From NCBI GenBank assembly GCA_024220525.1, contig JAMYWO010000346.1, forward strand, positions 1-37,427: a DNA stretch of 37,427 nt, written 5' to 3'. The notes under the pieces were generated by a model. The model did not search any database, was not told where the DNA came from, and saw only the letters and a program-made list of their open reading frames with translations. This stretch comes from Cochliopodium minus (lineage: Eukaryota; Discosea; Himatismenida; Cochliopodiidae). Each line of letters opens with the position of its first letter. Within the stretch, counting starts at the first letter, position 1. Both the position numbers and the translations under genes were made by a program. This document shows positions 9,896 through 21,152 of the stretch, in pieces.

Positions 9896-12800
9896 ATGTC
9901 TTGGTATATCAAAGATTGTAAATCTGAGAATCAAGCAGAGGAAATATGCAAGAAGAGGGATGTTGGGGGGTTTATAATATGGCCCAATCCCACAATCAAA
10001 AAGGATTTTATTTATTCTTGCAAGAGATTTGACGGCACGATCAAACATCTCCCCATCACAAAGGAAGATAATGGATATAAAATTGAAGGAGAAAATAAAA
10101 CATATAGTTCCATTGAATTGGTGATATTGGGTGTCAGGAAGTAAAAAAAAAACTTTTTTTTTTTTGCAAATTTTGATAATTATTTTTAACACATATAAGT
10201 TCCGTGAGACAAGAATAGTGCCCAATGATGAAATTACACAAAACAATGAAATAAATGGAAATACTATTATATCAAAGTAAAAAATCTTTTTTTTTAATTG
10301 TGCAATATAATTCGACGATTTTAAAGATAATTGGTTAAATGTTAATTGATTATAATCATTTAATATAGTCAAATAAATCATTTATTTTGTTCAAAAATTA
10401 TCATATTTAGTACATTAATACATCCATAATCAAATCAAGTTCAATTTTTCTAATCTATAATTGAATTTACTCACAAAATTTTGTTTTTCAATCTCAACAG
10501 CAAAGAGCAAGAAGAAATAGTGAATGAAATCAAAGAAATGTTTCCCAGCGTAGATCGTGATCGTATCATCAGAGCCACCACGTTGGCAAATGGAGAGAAA
10601 TCAAAGATTATCGATCTTTTATTGTCGCAAAAAATCGAAAATTTCGAAGATAAACAACAAAATCTCACCAATGCTCTTATCACCGTCATACATGATTCCA
10701 AGAAGAAGCTCGTGGGCTATAATAAATTCGTCAATAATGTCAAGAAGCTTTCTGAGGTCACATCTGACACATCCAAGCAATTGGTGAATAATTTGAATCA
10801 AATCAAAAAGGTAAAAGAAAAAAAAAAACAATGATAGATATTTGTTCTGTATGTTCTAGCAGATGATAAGTTCAAAATTAAAATTTCAAATAAAAATCAT
10901 ATTTGCAAGAATAATAATAAATAATCCAGATATATTTATTTATAAATTGAATATTATTATCCAACATATTAATAAATAAAATTTCACAAACAAGATATCT
11001 TTTGATTCTTGTTAGTACTTTTTTATTTCAATCAAAACTGTTACATATGAATTTAAAATTCTTCATCACCATTATTATACGAGAATCTCTGAACTATAAG
11101 TTTTGGATATTTATTCCTCAAATTAAAGATTAAATGCAATGAAAATAGAATTTTAAAATTATGAGATATGCAAAGATTTTTTATCAAATTTTTTTTTACA
11201 ATTTTAAATTTTTTAATTTTAAAGATATTTAAAAGAAAATACTCAAAAATTTTTATTTATTTTTTGTTTTGATAGCTTCTCCAAAATGTGAATGGGCCCG
11301 AAGTCGAGCAAAAGCCAGTTCCTAATGGAGAAACTGCAGTTGCCAAAATCCAAAGATTCAAAAGGGTCGGGATTGATGGATTGAAGGAGATCATCCCCAA
11401 ACTCAACATCATCTCCAAGGAAATCAAGGAGGGCAAAACTCAACTTAATCAACTGCTCGTTTATGGTGGGATGATGAGAAATGTAAAGTTGGTAATTAGG
11501 AAAAAGAAATTTTATTTTGTTAATCTTATTCTTTTAGATTTTATTTCATTCGTTTTTTTAACTTTTATTTTGTTTTATTTTTATTTTTTATTGTTTCGTT
11601 TTTTTTTTTTTTTATTTTTGATTTTGTTTATTTTGAATATTGATTAATATCATTTTTTCTTTGTTTATTTGTTATTTATTTTAACTTTTCTTTTATTATA
11701 ATGATTTTCATTTTTATATTTTTACTTTTTTATTTTTTATTTTATTTTTACTGTTTTATTTTTAAATCTTTTAGTTATATATTTGTTATTCTATTTTATT
11801 TCTTTTAATTAAACATTTCAATTATTATTTTATTTTATTTTTTTTATTTTGTTTTATCAATTTATTTTTTCAGGTTTGCGACAGTTTGGATATTGACGAA
11901 AACGGGCTCACTCCAAAACAAAGGAGCAAGACGGAAGATAATTATATCATTGATTTCTCTGACCTAGAGTTAGGCGATGTCATTGGGGAAGGCTCCTACG
12001 GTAAAGTTTTCAAGGCTATTTATACTGATCCTGTGACAAAGGTATTCAAAAAAAAAAAAAAAAATTTAAAAAAAACTATTCAATTAAAAAAACTTTTTGA
12101 AAAGTAATGAAATATTATTTTTATTAAAATAAATATAATAAAAATAAAAAAAAGTAACGAAATATAATAAAAATAAATATAACAAAATAAAAAAATAAAG
12201 ATTTAAAATGAGAAAAAAATAATTATAAATTTAAATAAAATAATAACAATGATATAATAATGAAAATTAAAAAATATGAAAATAAAATAAAAATATTTTG
12301 AATCTTTTTTTTTCAAATAAATTTTTTGTAGCTATTCAGTTTTCATTTTCATCACTTTTTTTTTTTGTGAATAGGTATCTCGTCATGTTGCCGTCAAATC
12401 GCTCGCAGGTCTCAAAGGAGAAAAAGAGAAAAATTGGGTCAAAAGAGAAATCAATCTCCTCAAGCAGGTCAAACATCCTAACGTGACTGAGTTCATTGGT
12501 AGATTTTTTTTATTTTTTATTTTTTTTTTTTTTGATTCTTTTTTTTTATTAATAATTATTTCTTTGTTATTATCATTCCAACAATTAAATTATTTAATTA
12601 TTTTAATTTGAATTTTAATTTTATTTTTCAATTTATATTTACTTTTTTAATTTATTATTATTCAATTTTTTTTAAAAAAAAAAACATCTTATTTTTTTTT
12701 AATAACATATTTTTTATTTTTAAAATTTATTATTAATTTAGTCTATTTTAACTTTGATTTTGTTTTTATTTTTATTATTTTTATTTTTATTATTTTTATT

Positions 12801-13912
12801 TTTTATTTTTTATTTTTTTATTTTTTATTTTTTATTTTTTATTTTATTTAATTGTAAATTTTATTGTTAAAAAGGTATCTCGAGGAGCGAAGAAGGGCAC
12901 ATGTTGATAGTAATGGAGCTGGTATCAGGAGGGGAGCTCTACAAGAAGCTTCTCGACGAGAAACTGGAGATCTCCTGGGACCTCCGCTTCAAAATCGCTT
13001 TGGACGTTGCTGGCGCCTTGGCTTACATGCACAAAAGAAAAATCATTCATCGTGACATTAAAAGTGAAAATTTGTAAGAAAAAAAATTATTTTTTCATTG
13101 AAATTTTTATTTTTTATTTTCATTTTTTTTAAAGATTTATTTTTTAATTTTATTTTTCTCACAAATTTATTTTAATTTTTAGTTTTTTCATTAAATTTTT
13201 CCATATTTTAGTTTAACTTTTATCTTTTAAAAAAAAACTTTTTTTATTGAAAAGGTTGATTGACGACGAATGGAACTGTAAGATATGTGATTTTGGGTTT
13301 GCTCGTGCTATTGATAATAGAGAAAGATCAAGAATGACTGTTTGTGGTAAAAAAAAAAAATGATAAAAATTAAAAAAATGATAAAAAAAATTCAATAAAA
13401 TTAATTTATTTATAATAAAAATAAATATAAATAAATTTCATTTAAAGGATCGCCTTATTTCAATGCACCTGAAATCTTGCTCTCCAAAGCTTACAACGAC
13501 AAAGTGGATGTCTTTGCTTACGGAATTTTGTTAATTGAAATTATAACCAGAGGAAAAGTTTCGTAAGATTTTTTATTTTTTATTTTTTTTATTTCAATTA
13601 AAATTTTTTTATTTTTTTAAATTTTTTAATTTTTTTAATATTTTTTATTTTTAAGTCTTGATCGTCTTGGAAAATCATCTGATAATGCATTTGCTTTAGA
13701 TGTCGAGTCCATCACCAGAGACATACCAAAGGACTGCCCCAACATTTTGTGGAAAGTTGCTCTTTGCTGTTGCAACTATGAGCCCGAGAAAAGACCCACC
13801 ATGATTCAAGTCGAAAAAATGGTTGCCGCTTGCAGGTTTATTTCTTTTTTTCACAAATTTTTAATTTTTTTTTAATTTTTTGTTTTTTAGAAATCTCCTC
13901 AATCAAAACTAA
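9896..13912 (+). CDS. SH2-CUE-TKL protein kinase
   Basis: Eleven exons: 9896-10140, 10214-10276, 10501-10810, 11276-11482, 11874-12041, 12375-12498, 12875-13073, 13255-13346, 13448-13562, 13656-13835 and 13891-13912. They sum to 1725 nt, or 574 residues. Residues 3-82 read as an SH2 domain: WYIKDC, AEEICKK, GGFIIWPNP where GxFLVRxS is usual, GTIKHLPI, and YSSIELVI. The FLVR Arg is Trp. Residues about 110-145 fit a CUE domain (MFPSVDRDRII, then IDLLLS). A helical linker follows. The kinase runs from about 305: GEGSYGKV, VAVK (K339), HRDIKSEN (D433), DFG (450-452), APE (475-477) and a late EKRPT, a tyrosine-kinase-like (TKL) pattern. CUE domains usually bind ubiquitin. Several introns are long T-rich simple sequence. 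The exon 1/2 acceptor at 10213 was chosen as the only AG nearby that keeps the frame. Confidence 0.75.
11483..11873 (+). repeat. T-rich low-complexity intron (kinase intron 4)
   Basis: The 391 nt between kinase exons 4 and 5 are almost entirely T-rich, with TTTTATTT-type runs in the sense strand. Neighbouring kinase introns (12499-12874, 13074-13254, 13563-13655) share this bias, while intron 5 (12042-12374) is A-rich. I see no gene inside. Confidence 0.7.
12499..12874 (+). repeat. TTTTTA-type simple-sequence intron (kinase intron 6)
   Basis: This 376-nt intron ends in about 80 nt of nearly perfect TTTTTA/TTTTATT tandem repeats before the acceptor at 12873-12874. It contains no coding sequence. 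Confidence 0.7.
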
Positions 13913-14101
13913 ATAGTTTTTGTTCGACGATTAATTAAGAATTATTAATAACTTTTTTTTTTGATCTGTATGATGTTGAACATAAGAATAAAATAATAAA
14001 TTTTAAATTTTAAAACAATTTAATTTTCCTTCTTCTTTTTTTTCAACAAACAATTAACAAATTGACAAATTTACTTTTTTTTTTTTTTTTTTCATTTTTT
14101 T

Positions 14102-15463
14102 TTAATAACCTTGTTTGTCCAAGATGTCAAACAACTCTTCGTCAGTCATTCCAGGAACGATGCTACTTTGCACATTTTTCCTTTGTGCGACACGTGGATC
14201 GTTCTCATCTAAACAAGGAGAGATATCAAAGTTTCTTCCCTTGTACTCCTTGCAATCAATGTCAAAACACTTCTGATACAAGAACATATTGTTCAGGTCC
14301 GCAATAAAGTAAATATGATTGGATTTGTGTTCTCTGTCAATGTTACCACAAAACTTATTACCAATGATGTTGTAGACAATGGAGTTTTCATAAATGACGA
14401 TAGATCTTATTTTCCCCTGTTTGCTTCCATTTTGGTTGACAACTGCGAGGACAAAGTCATCCAATACAGGGTACTGAGACGAAGTGGGTCCCTTTTGTAA
14501 GACTAATGGTTTTTTTTCTGGTGTGGGGGTTTTGTTTGTAAAGAAACTGTTTATTTTCTGTGGAGGTTCACAAGTCAGTTTTGTAATGTTGGTGTTATAA
14601 ACAGAAACAAGTGATTTTTCAAAGAGATCAACTTTATGATAACATATTAAAAATTAAAAATTAGATAATTTAAAAATGATGGAAAAAAAAAAAAAAAAAA
14701 ATGATGGAAAACTACAATCATCCTTGTAATTCACAAACAAATTTTGTTTTGACAAGACCAAATGACTGTTTTTCCCCATTTTTGTGGATCCCAAGCATCT
14801 AAAACTTCTGTTTCTCGAGTAAACACTTAAATCAACAAAAAATTTCTTGGAAATTTTTTTCTCATCATATACCCAAAGTTTTTCCAGTTCAGGACTGTTT
14901 TCTTTGGAGGAGATTAAGTAGTCCATTATTTCTGAGAAAAAATTTCCTGCGTGTCTGTTGTTATGGAAGGCCACTGAAGGAACTTTCACAATGATGTGCC
15001 TTGAGAATTTTTCTGGGTAGATGGATTCCAGATCGATTATGTTTTCCTTTTTCACTTCCACTTTGTACTTCAATTTAAAAAAGAAAATGACCTAAACAAA
15101 AAAAAATCCGAGATTTAAAAAAGTTTTTAAAAAAAAATATTTTACTTCGTTGATAAACAAATTAACAGATTCATCTCCGTTTAATTCTGGATTAAACTCC
15201 TTTAGAAACTCCACATCAAAGTAGAGGTTACAAGGGCAATCCTCTCTTATCAGCTCGTAAAAACATCTTTCTTCTTCCTTCATCTCTTGCATTCTGTTGT
15301 GGAGCGTCTTCAAGGAGCAAACGATGAACCTTCTTGATGGGTTCTCATTGAACTCTTGGACGAAGATTCTGTTGTTAGTTGTTTGGTTGACAACACTATC
15401 TACGTAATTAAATGCCAACTCTTGTCGGTTGAAAATTCTGTATGTCGGAATCCTAAATTTCAT
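14102..15463 (-). CDS. PRIMPOL: PrimPol, primase-polymerase of the AEP superfamily
   Basis: Three exons (15146-15463, 14716-15091, 14102-14631) sum to 1224 nt, or 407 residues (human 560). The catalytic motifs are in order: LYFDVEF (DxE, D83/E85), KFSRHII (SxH, S136/H138) and VDLSVYSRNRSFR (third metal-binding Asp, D193). A zinc knuckle follows with the family's Cys-His-Cys-Cys layout (FCGNIDREHKSNH, then YQKCFDIDCKEY). The C-terminus ends in an acidic helix, MTDEELFDILD, like the RPA-binding motif of human PrimPol. PrimPol re-primes DNA synthesis past lesions and tolerates damage in nucleus or mitochondria. The gene converges with the kinase gene (stops 189 bases apart). The second-intron acceptor at 14632-14633 keeps the frame into LFEKSLVSVYN. 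Confidence 0.88.
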
Positions 15464-15557
15464 TTTCCAAAAAGAATCAATATATTATTTAATAATTTAA
15501 TTTCTTAAATAAATAAATGAAAAAAAATAATTAAATTATTTAATGATAAATGAATAT

Positions 15558-16025
15558 TCAATTTTTTTTTTTATACTCTTTATCCTTTGTTATGTTCAAT
15601 AACTTTAATTTCCATTGTGGGGTGGTTTCTCCATAGAAATCGTTTGATGATATTTCTTCCCCTCCATCTTTCAAAGTCTCCTCTAATTTCCTCTTCTTCT
15701 CTTTGCTCCTTTTGTATCTGTAAAGTATTTCATCCAATATCTTCATCAGTTCCGTATGTTCGCAATTCATCGTTCCTTTTACAACTTTAAGTTCATAAGT
15801 ATCCTTTTCTTCTTTGATTATTAATATAGATTCTTGTAATGATTCCATATCCTTCTTGCTGTTCTCTATTATCTCTATCTGTTCGAATTTATATCTTTTC
15901 TCCATCTTGCTTTGTTTATGTTGCAATGATAACATGTTTGTTTTATCATCCACTATCATGCTCTTGTATTCATCTTCATTATTCTTCTCAAACAAATTAA
16001 ATAATCCAGTAAATTTAACTGCCAT
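15558..16025 (-). CDS. coiled-coil protein of unknown function
   Basis: A single exon of 155 residues opens with ATG 16025 after an A-run (on the minus strand) and a stop-rich leader. No family is recognised. Residues about 40-120 are Lys/Glu-rich with heptad-like spacing (KMEKRYKFEQIEIIE, YRYKRSKEKKRKLEETL), pointing to a coiled coil. The C-terminus has the short motif TPQWKLKLLN. There is no signal peptide, membrane segment or Cys/His cluster. It lies 94 bases upstream of the PrimPol start on the same strand, but these genes have separate leaders, so no operon-like link is implied. Confidence 0.6.
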   Translation of the reverse strand: MAVKFTGLFNLFEKNNEDEYKSMIVDDKTNMLSLQHKQSKMEKRYKFEQIEIIENSKKDMESLQESILIIKEEKDTYELKVVKGTMNCEHTELMKILDEILYRYKRSKEKKRKLEETLKDGGEEISSNDFYGETTPQWKLKLLNITKDKEYKKKN

Positions 16026-16347
16026 TTTTTTTTTAAATTTAAAAATAAAAAAGCGGTTAAATATTATTCTTTGAATTTTTGCATAACATTATACAATTGA
16101 TTGTAAAAAGGAACAATTAAATTCATTCGCCTTCAAAGATATTTTAATTCACTTTACGAGTATATAGATTGACAGTTATGATTCTTTATTCAAAGATATT
16201 TCCACTATATTATTACTTTTGACAAACCTATTTCAAAAATCATCCTTCTTGATCAATTCCATTTTAAAATAACGATCATTTTTAAAAATAAAATTTATTT
16301 TGAAAAAATATAAAAAAAATTCTGTTTTGAAAAATTAAAACAAACAA
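16026..16347. promoter_or_regulatory. divergent intergenic region
   Basis: These 322 AT-rich bases lie between the divergent coiled-coil (-) and HIRIP3-like (+) genes and must contain both promoters. No ORF, RNA gene or clear motif is seen. Confidence 0.3.
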
Positions 16348-17505
16348 ATGTCATTTGAAGAAAAATTCCTTCAATTAATCAAAGAAATAGGAACATCTGA
16401 ATTCCAGTAAAAATATATAAATCAATATCAAAAAAATAAAGCCCAAAATAAATGATTAAAAAAAAAAAAATTAAAAATTATATAATATCAATCAAACAAA
16501 ATAAAATAGAAATAAAACATGGGGTGAAATAAAAAAGATAGTGGAAGAGAAAACTGGATCCAATTTGACTGAAATCCAAGATAAAAAGGATTTTATCTTA
16601 CAAAATATTAAAGAAAATTCAGTGAAGAAGGAAGCAGCAGTAGAAAAAAAGACAACACCCAAAATTGAAGAGAATGGAGGAAATATAGTGATAGAAGAGA
16701 AAGAGGAAGAAGAAGAGGAAGAAAAGGAGGAGAAAGATGAAGAATATATCGAAGCAGATAGCAAACCTTCCACCAAAAGGAAAATCACCAATCAAGAGGA
16801 TGAAATAGATGAAGAATATGAAGAATATGATCCAAAAAAAGAGTAAAATTTAAAAAAAAAAAAAAAATTTTATCTCCCAACAAAATAAATTAATATAAAT
16901 TTTCAAATTTTGATGAAATACATTTCTATGAGATTGATCTTGACATTTTTTTTTTAGCAAAAGCAAGAGAAGAAAACAAGCAAGCGAGATACCAGGACTC
17001 ACCAAAGAAAAAGAAAAAAAAATTGAAGAGCTGAGAAAAGTTGTCAAACAATGCGGCCTTCAATTTAGAAGGGTACCAGGGTAAAAAAATTGATCAATTT
17101 TAAAATTATTATCAATCATAAAGTTACAAATTTTTCTTAAATACTTATTTTCCTTCTTCATTTTTTAATAGTGATAGCGCTGACATCATTATTGAGAAGA
17201 TCCAAATCATTCTCAAAGAAAAAGGTATCTCAGAAAGGACTTCCTCCATTGAGAGAGAAAGACTCAGAAAAAAAAATGTGGTAGAGAGAGAACTAAGTCT
17301 TTTGAACACTTCTCAACTTGAATCTCCCAATACTGGAAGACCTCAAAGAAATCGAGTTGCCACTAAAGCTTTTGTCATTGAAGCTCCTAGACAATCAAAA
17401 AGAAAGAAAAAAGATGGCGAGGAAGAGAATAATGAGCCTGAGGAAATCCCTGATGATGATCCTGAAGAGGAAGAGAAGGAGGAATCTGATTATGAAGATA
17501 AATAA
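16348..17505 (+). CDS. HIRIP3-like histone chaperone (DEK_C-like plus CHZ-like region)
   Basis: Four exons (16348-16406, 16510-16842, 16958-17080, 17172-17505) give 282 residues. Residues 1-55 fit a DEK_C-type helical domain (FLQLIKEIG, TWGEIKKIVEEKTGSNL, KKDFILQNI). A long Glu-rich acidic stretch follows. The third and fourth exons hold IPGLTKEKEKKIEELRKVV, KQCGL and KGISERTSSIERERL, then GRPQRNRVATKAF. This is the order seen in HIRIP3, whose CHZ motif binds H2A-H2B, followed by basic then acidic tails. HIRIP3-type proteins are nuclear chaperones linked to the HIRA pathway. The match is by motif order and spacing from memory, not alignment. Confidence 0.55.
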
Positions 17506-17727
17506 GTGTTTTCAATCCATCCTTTCTTTTTCTCGTTCTTTCTTTTATTTTTGAAACAATTAAAATTATTTTTTTATAAATTAATTAAAACCCAAATCTT
17601 CAATGGAATTTCTGAAAATTTGATTTTTGGTATTGTTTATTCTTCCAAGAATTATTGTCATTGGATGATCGCAAAATAATTCTTCAAAAATCAAATAAAA
17701 AAAAAAAAAAAATTTTAATAATTTTTA

Positions 17728-19316
17728 ATGGATACACAATCCCAAATCAATTTACAGAATCAAATACCACCCAATCTCATTTACAAAATCAAAAATAATA
17801 ATGTCAACATCATTTCAGTTTTGCTAAAAATAGTTTCTCCTGTAAGTTGTATAAAAAAAATTATATTTATTCTTCCTTTTGTTGATATATTAATTTACTC
17901 ATAAATTATATTAGTATATATGGGCCAATTTCAAACCTATAAAAGAAGAAAATAATATTGAGAAGGGGATAGAAAAAAATGAATTTATAAAAGAGATATT
18001 GGAAACGGATAAAAATCTACAGATAACAAACAATATGATAGCTTCATCCTTTCCAATAGTGACGAGATATTGCGAAGAATTGTTCCCAAATTATAAATCA
18101 TATTCCAATGAAAAATTCATACTGGAAAGATTAACAGAAGAAGAAAAAATAGAAAGAGAAAAAAATCCACCTATATTGCCCAAAGATTTTTCTAAAAAAC
18201 TAATATTGGAAATAAAGGATGTATTGAAGGAGAGATCATCAGATAATCTCTCCAAATTAGCCAATTTGGGATCGCCTAACAAAAATAATGTTAATAACAA
18301 TGTCACACAACACAAACAAACAACTTCGCCCACCAGCAGCGAAAATAATCTGTTGAATTTGGCGAATTTATCAACAAATGAGCTCACCAATAACCAAAAT
18401 AAATTAAAAAATAACAATGCCAACAACAATAACAACACAAATTATTTGAAAACTTCAAATAATAGTGTACCAAACACCAATTCACAACTTCCCACTCCCA
18501 ATTTTCAGAATTCTCCTAATTCACAAATATTTAGCTCGAATATACAGAATTCTGGGAACAGGATGCAGATCAACAATGGCATGCAGGGGAACATAAATTT
18601 CTCAAGGATCCCTCCCAATCCTGTCAAAAATAATCACACTAACATTAATCCCAATGAGAATGCTAATCCACATGTGAATACAGGTATCAATGCTTTTCTA
18701 TCTGATATTTCTCCTGGGTAAAATTTAAATAAAAAAAAAATGAGGATTTCGAAGAAAATTTCAAATTAATAAAAAATAAAAATAATACAAAATCAATTAA
18801 ATCAAGATTCTTCTTAATTTAACAAATACTTATTCGAATTAATTCCAATCATTTTTACTCTTATTTTGATCTTTTTTTAAAATAAACTAAAACAAACTAT
18901 CTGAAAGTTTATTTTTTAAAAATTAATTTTCAATTTTTTTTTCCATGTTTAGATTAAAGAAGAGAGGTAGACCCAAAAAACCTTCTTTTGAAGACAACAC
19001 CCCCAACAAGAGAGTCATGCAAGATGACGATCTCTTCCAAAGCGAGGAGCCCAAGATGGATATCCCTCCCGAGGAAGCCAAGAAGTGGTGGATGCAACTC
19101 ATCCACCTCAAGAAACAGAACCTTTCTCTTTATAAGCAACTTGAGGAGACTAAGAGTGAGTCTTTCAGGAAGGAGAAGCTCCTTGAGAATGAGATTGACA
19201 AGCTCAAGACTTCTTTGACTGTCTTGAAGGGCGAGTTTTCTGTTGTTGTCACTAAGCTTAAGAAAGAGAACAAAATTGATTTGCCTAATTATGATGATTT
19301 TAAATCCAACAATTAA
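17728..19316 (+). CDS. AT-hook and coiled-coil protein with Asn-rich middle
   Basis: Exons 17728-17841, 17915-18717 and 18953-19316 sum to 1281 nt, or 426 residues. The N-terminal 130 residues look folded (LIYKIKNNNVNIISVLLKIV, then YIWANFKPIKEEN and CEELFPNYKSYS). Residues about 140-300 are Asn/Ser/Gln-rich low complexity. The last exon opens with KKRGRPKK, a canonical AT-hook for minor-groove binding of AT-rich DNA. It then has EEAKKWWMQLIHLKKQNLSL and a Lys/Glu coiled coil. A nuclear, DNA-associated role is likely; the exact function is unknown. The codons of the last exon are richer in G and C than those of the middle exon, as often seen here for conserved segments. Confidence 0.65.
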
Positions 19317-19538
19317 AAAACTTGGAAGAATCAAAACACAACCTTCTTTTTTTTTTTGCAACAAAAAAGTCACCCCATTTTCTTATCCCAAACAAAACAA
19401 TTTATCTTCTACTTCCTAAAATGATCATTGTTTGTTTATGAAATGTTTGGATTCATCCTGTGAGTTTAAAGTGAAAAATTTAAAATGGAGAAAAAATTGA
19501 CCAATCCAAAATTTAAAAAAAAAATTGTTTTTTGATAG

Positions 19539-20524
19539 ATGCTCTCTACCCTATTTATTATCACCGCCATCCTCCTCCTAATCATCAAAATCGCTCGCCC
19601 CTTCATCTATGATTTCTTCATCACCAACATGACCACCAAATGGTATGCTTCTGTGCTCGATAGATTGGATAATGACTCGCATATATTGGATATAGGAATT
19701 GGGACAGGAAAATCTCTGTTGAATAACAGATCCAAGCTCTTGGAGAAGAACATCAGTGTTTTTGGCCTTGATTATGACGAATCCTATGTCTCCCAATGCA
19801 AGAAATTGATCGCCCAAGAATCAAGGGAATTGAGAGATAAAGTTACTGTGGTACATTGTTCCATTTATACTTATAATTCTGTGGTGAGATATGATGCTGC
19901 ATATTTTTCAGGTAAGAAAAAAAAAATTTGAAAACACAAGCTATTCATAAACCTCATTAAAATATGGATATTGATATTTGGAAGAGAATTAATATGTTGC
20001 ACAAATCTCATCACATATTGATAATAAAAAAAAGAAATCAAACTGGATTTTCACTGAAATAATATCATTCTTTGATTTATTCAAAAAAAAAACAAATTAA
20101 TATAAAAAAAATAAAATTAAAAGAAAAAATAAATTAAATTAAAAGAAAGAATAAATAAAAATAATAATCATAAACTAATACAAAAAAAATTCTTTTCAAA
20201 CTTATCCTTTCTTTAGGATCCCTCATGATCATGCCAGATCCGATCGAAGCCCTAAAACATGTTGGAAGTATGTTGAAGGAGAAGGGAAAAATCTATATCA
20301 CACAAACTTTCGAGCAAAAGGAAAACAAATTCTTGGAATTCATCAAACCCTTGCTCAAATATTTGACTTCCATTGACTTTGGAAATGTTACTTACAAAGA
20401 TAAGTTTGTCGAGGCTGTTAAGAAAGCCAACTTTGAGATTTTGGAGGACATTGACATCACTCCTAAAAACTCTTTCAAAGACAGGGCTATGCGACTTGTC
20501 GTATTAGAAAAAAAGACTAACTAA
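19539..20524 (+). CDS. membrane-anchored class I SAM-dependent methyltransferase
   Basis: Exons 19539-19911 and 20217-20524 are joined across a 305-nt intron and give 226 residues. An N-terminal signal anchor (TLFIITAILLLIIKIA) is followed by the AdoMet-binding motif I ILDIGIGTGKS, the acidic end of strand 2 in FGLDYDESYV, and the post-intron PDPIEALKHVGSMLKEKGKIY, the usual strand 4/5 region. The second exon (FLEFIKPLLKYLTSIDFGNV, then TYKDKF) resembles UbiE/METTL-like enzymes of protists as I remember them. The substrate is unknown. The anchor suggests action on a lipid or membrane-bound partner, on the cytosolic or ER surface. Confidence 0.75.
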
Positions 20525-21152
20525 GTACTTGTATTGTCTCTGGCGAAGTTCCCTGATCACTATTTTTTTTGTTTTTATTTTTTTTGGATAAAAGAAAAAA
20601 ATTTACATTATAATAATGTTGTAAATTTTATTTTGATTTCTCTCAACATTATTCGAAGGCTTTTTCCTTAATCGTTTATAAAAATGATAATTTTAAAACA
20701 ATTTCACAATTATACAGTTTAATCTTTAAAAAAGGAGAATTGATTGGCTTTGGATCAGCAGATCGACATAAAAAAAGTGATGAGTTTCTAAGAAAGAATC
20801 ATTTTTACCCATAACAAAAATGAAAAATAAAGTTTCGAAAACTTTGTTTTTTCTTCGATTGTACTTTCATTCTTTTTAACGATGGAAGAATTTGATTTAG
20901 AGGAAATTTTGGATCACAAATAATTACTTCTGACGTCTTTTTACAAATAAATTTATAATGCTAGTTGAGTCATGTGATGTGCTTGAATGGTCTCCTCGTT
21001 ACTCAAATTCATTAAAACTATCAATTCTCCAGTTTGTTCTTGTTTCAAAACTTTTTAAAAATAAATTTGGAACAATACTTCCAAAAAATCATGATATCTT
21101 TCCTTTCTCTAATTTAGATTTATTTAATTTAAATAATTTAAAAAAAAAAAAA
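20525..21152. other. intergenic region between methyltransferase and AAG genes
   Basis: There is no supported gene in 628 bases. A 13-codon reading frame at 20882 (MEEFDLEEILDHK) has no partner exon. The AAG frame is open upstream to an ATG at 20958, which would add 65 residues with no recognisable targeting pattern, so that part is left as leader. Confidence 0.35.

Noticed and set aside
10131-10205. Splice of the SH2 exon using acceptor ATAAG at 10199 or a GTCAGG donor
   Set aside because: The 10199 acceptor with the GTAAAA donor gives an early stop, and a GTCAGG donor is unlike all the others. The acceptor ending at 10213 keeps frame and consensus.
20958-21152. 65-residue N-terminal extension of the DNA glycosylase from ATG 20958
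   Set aside because: It is Leu/Ser/Phe-rich with no targeting or domain signal, ends in poly-Lys coded by an A-run, and the ATG after the A-run matches the usual start context here.
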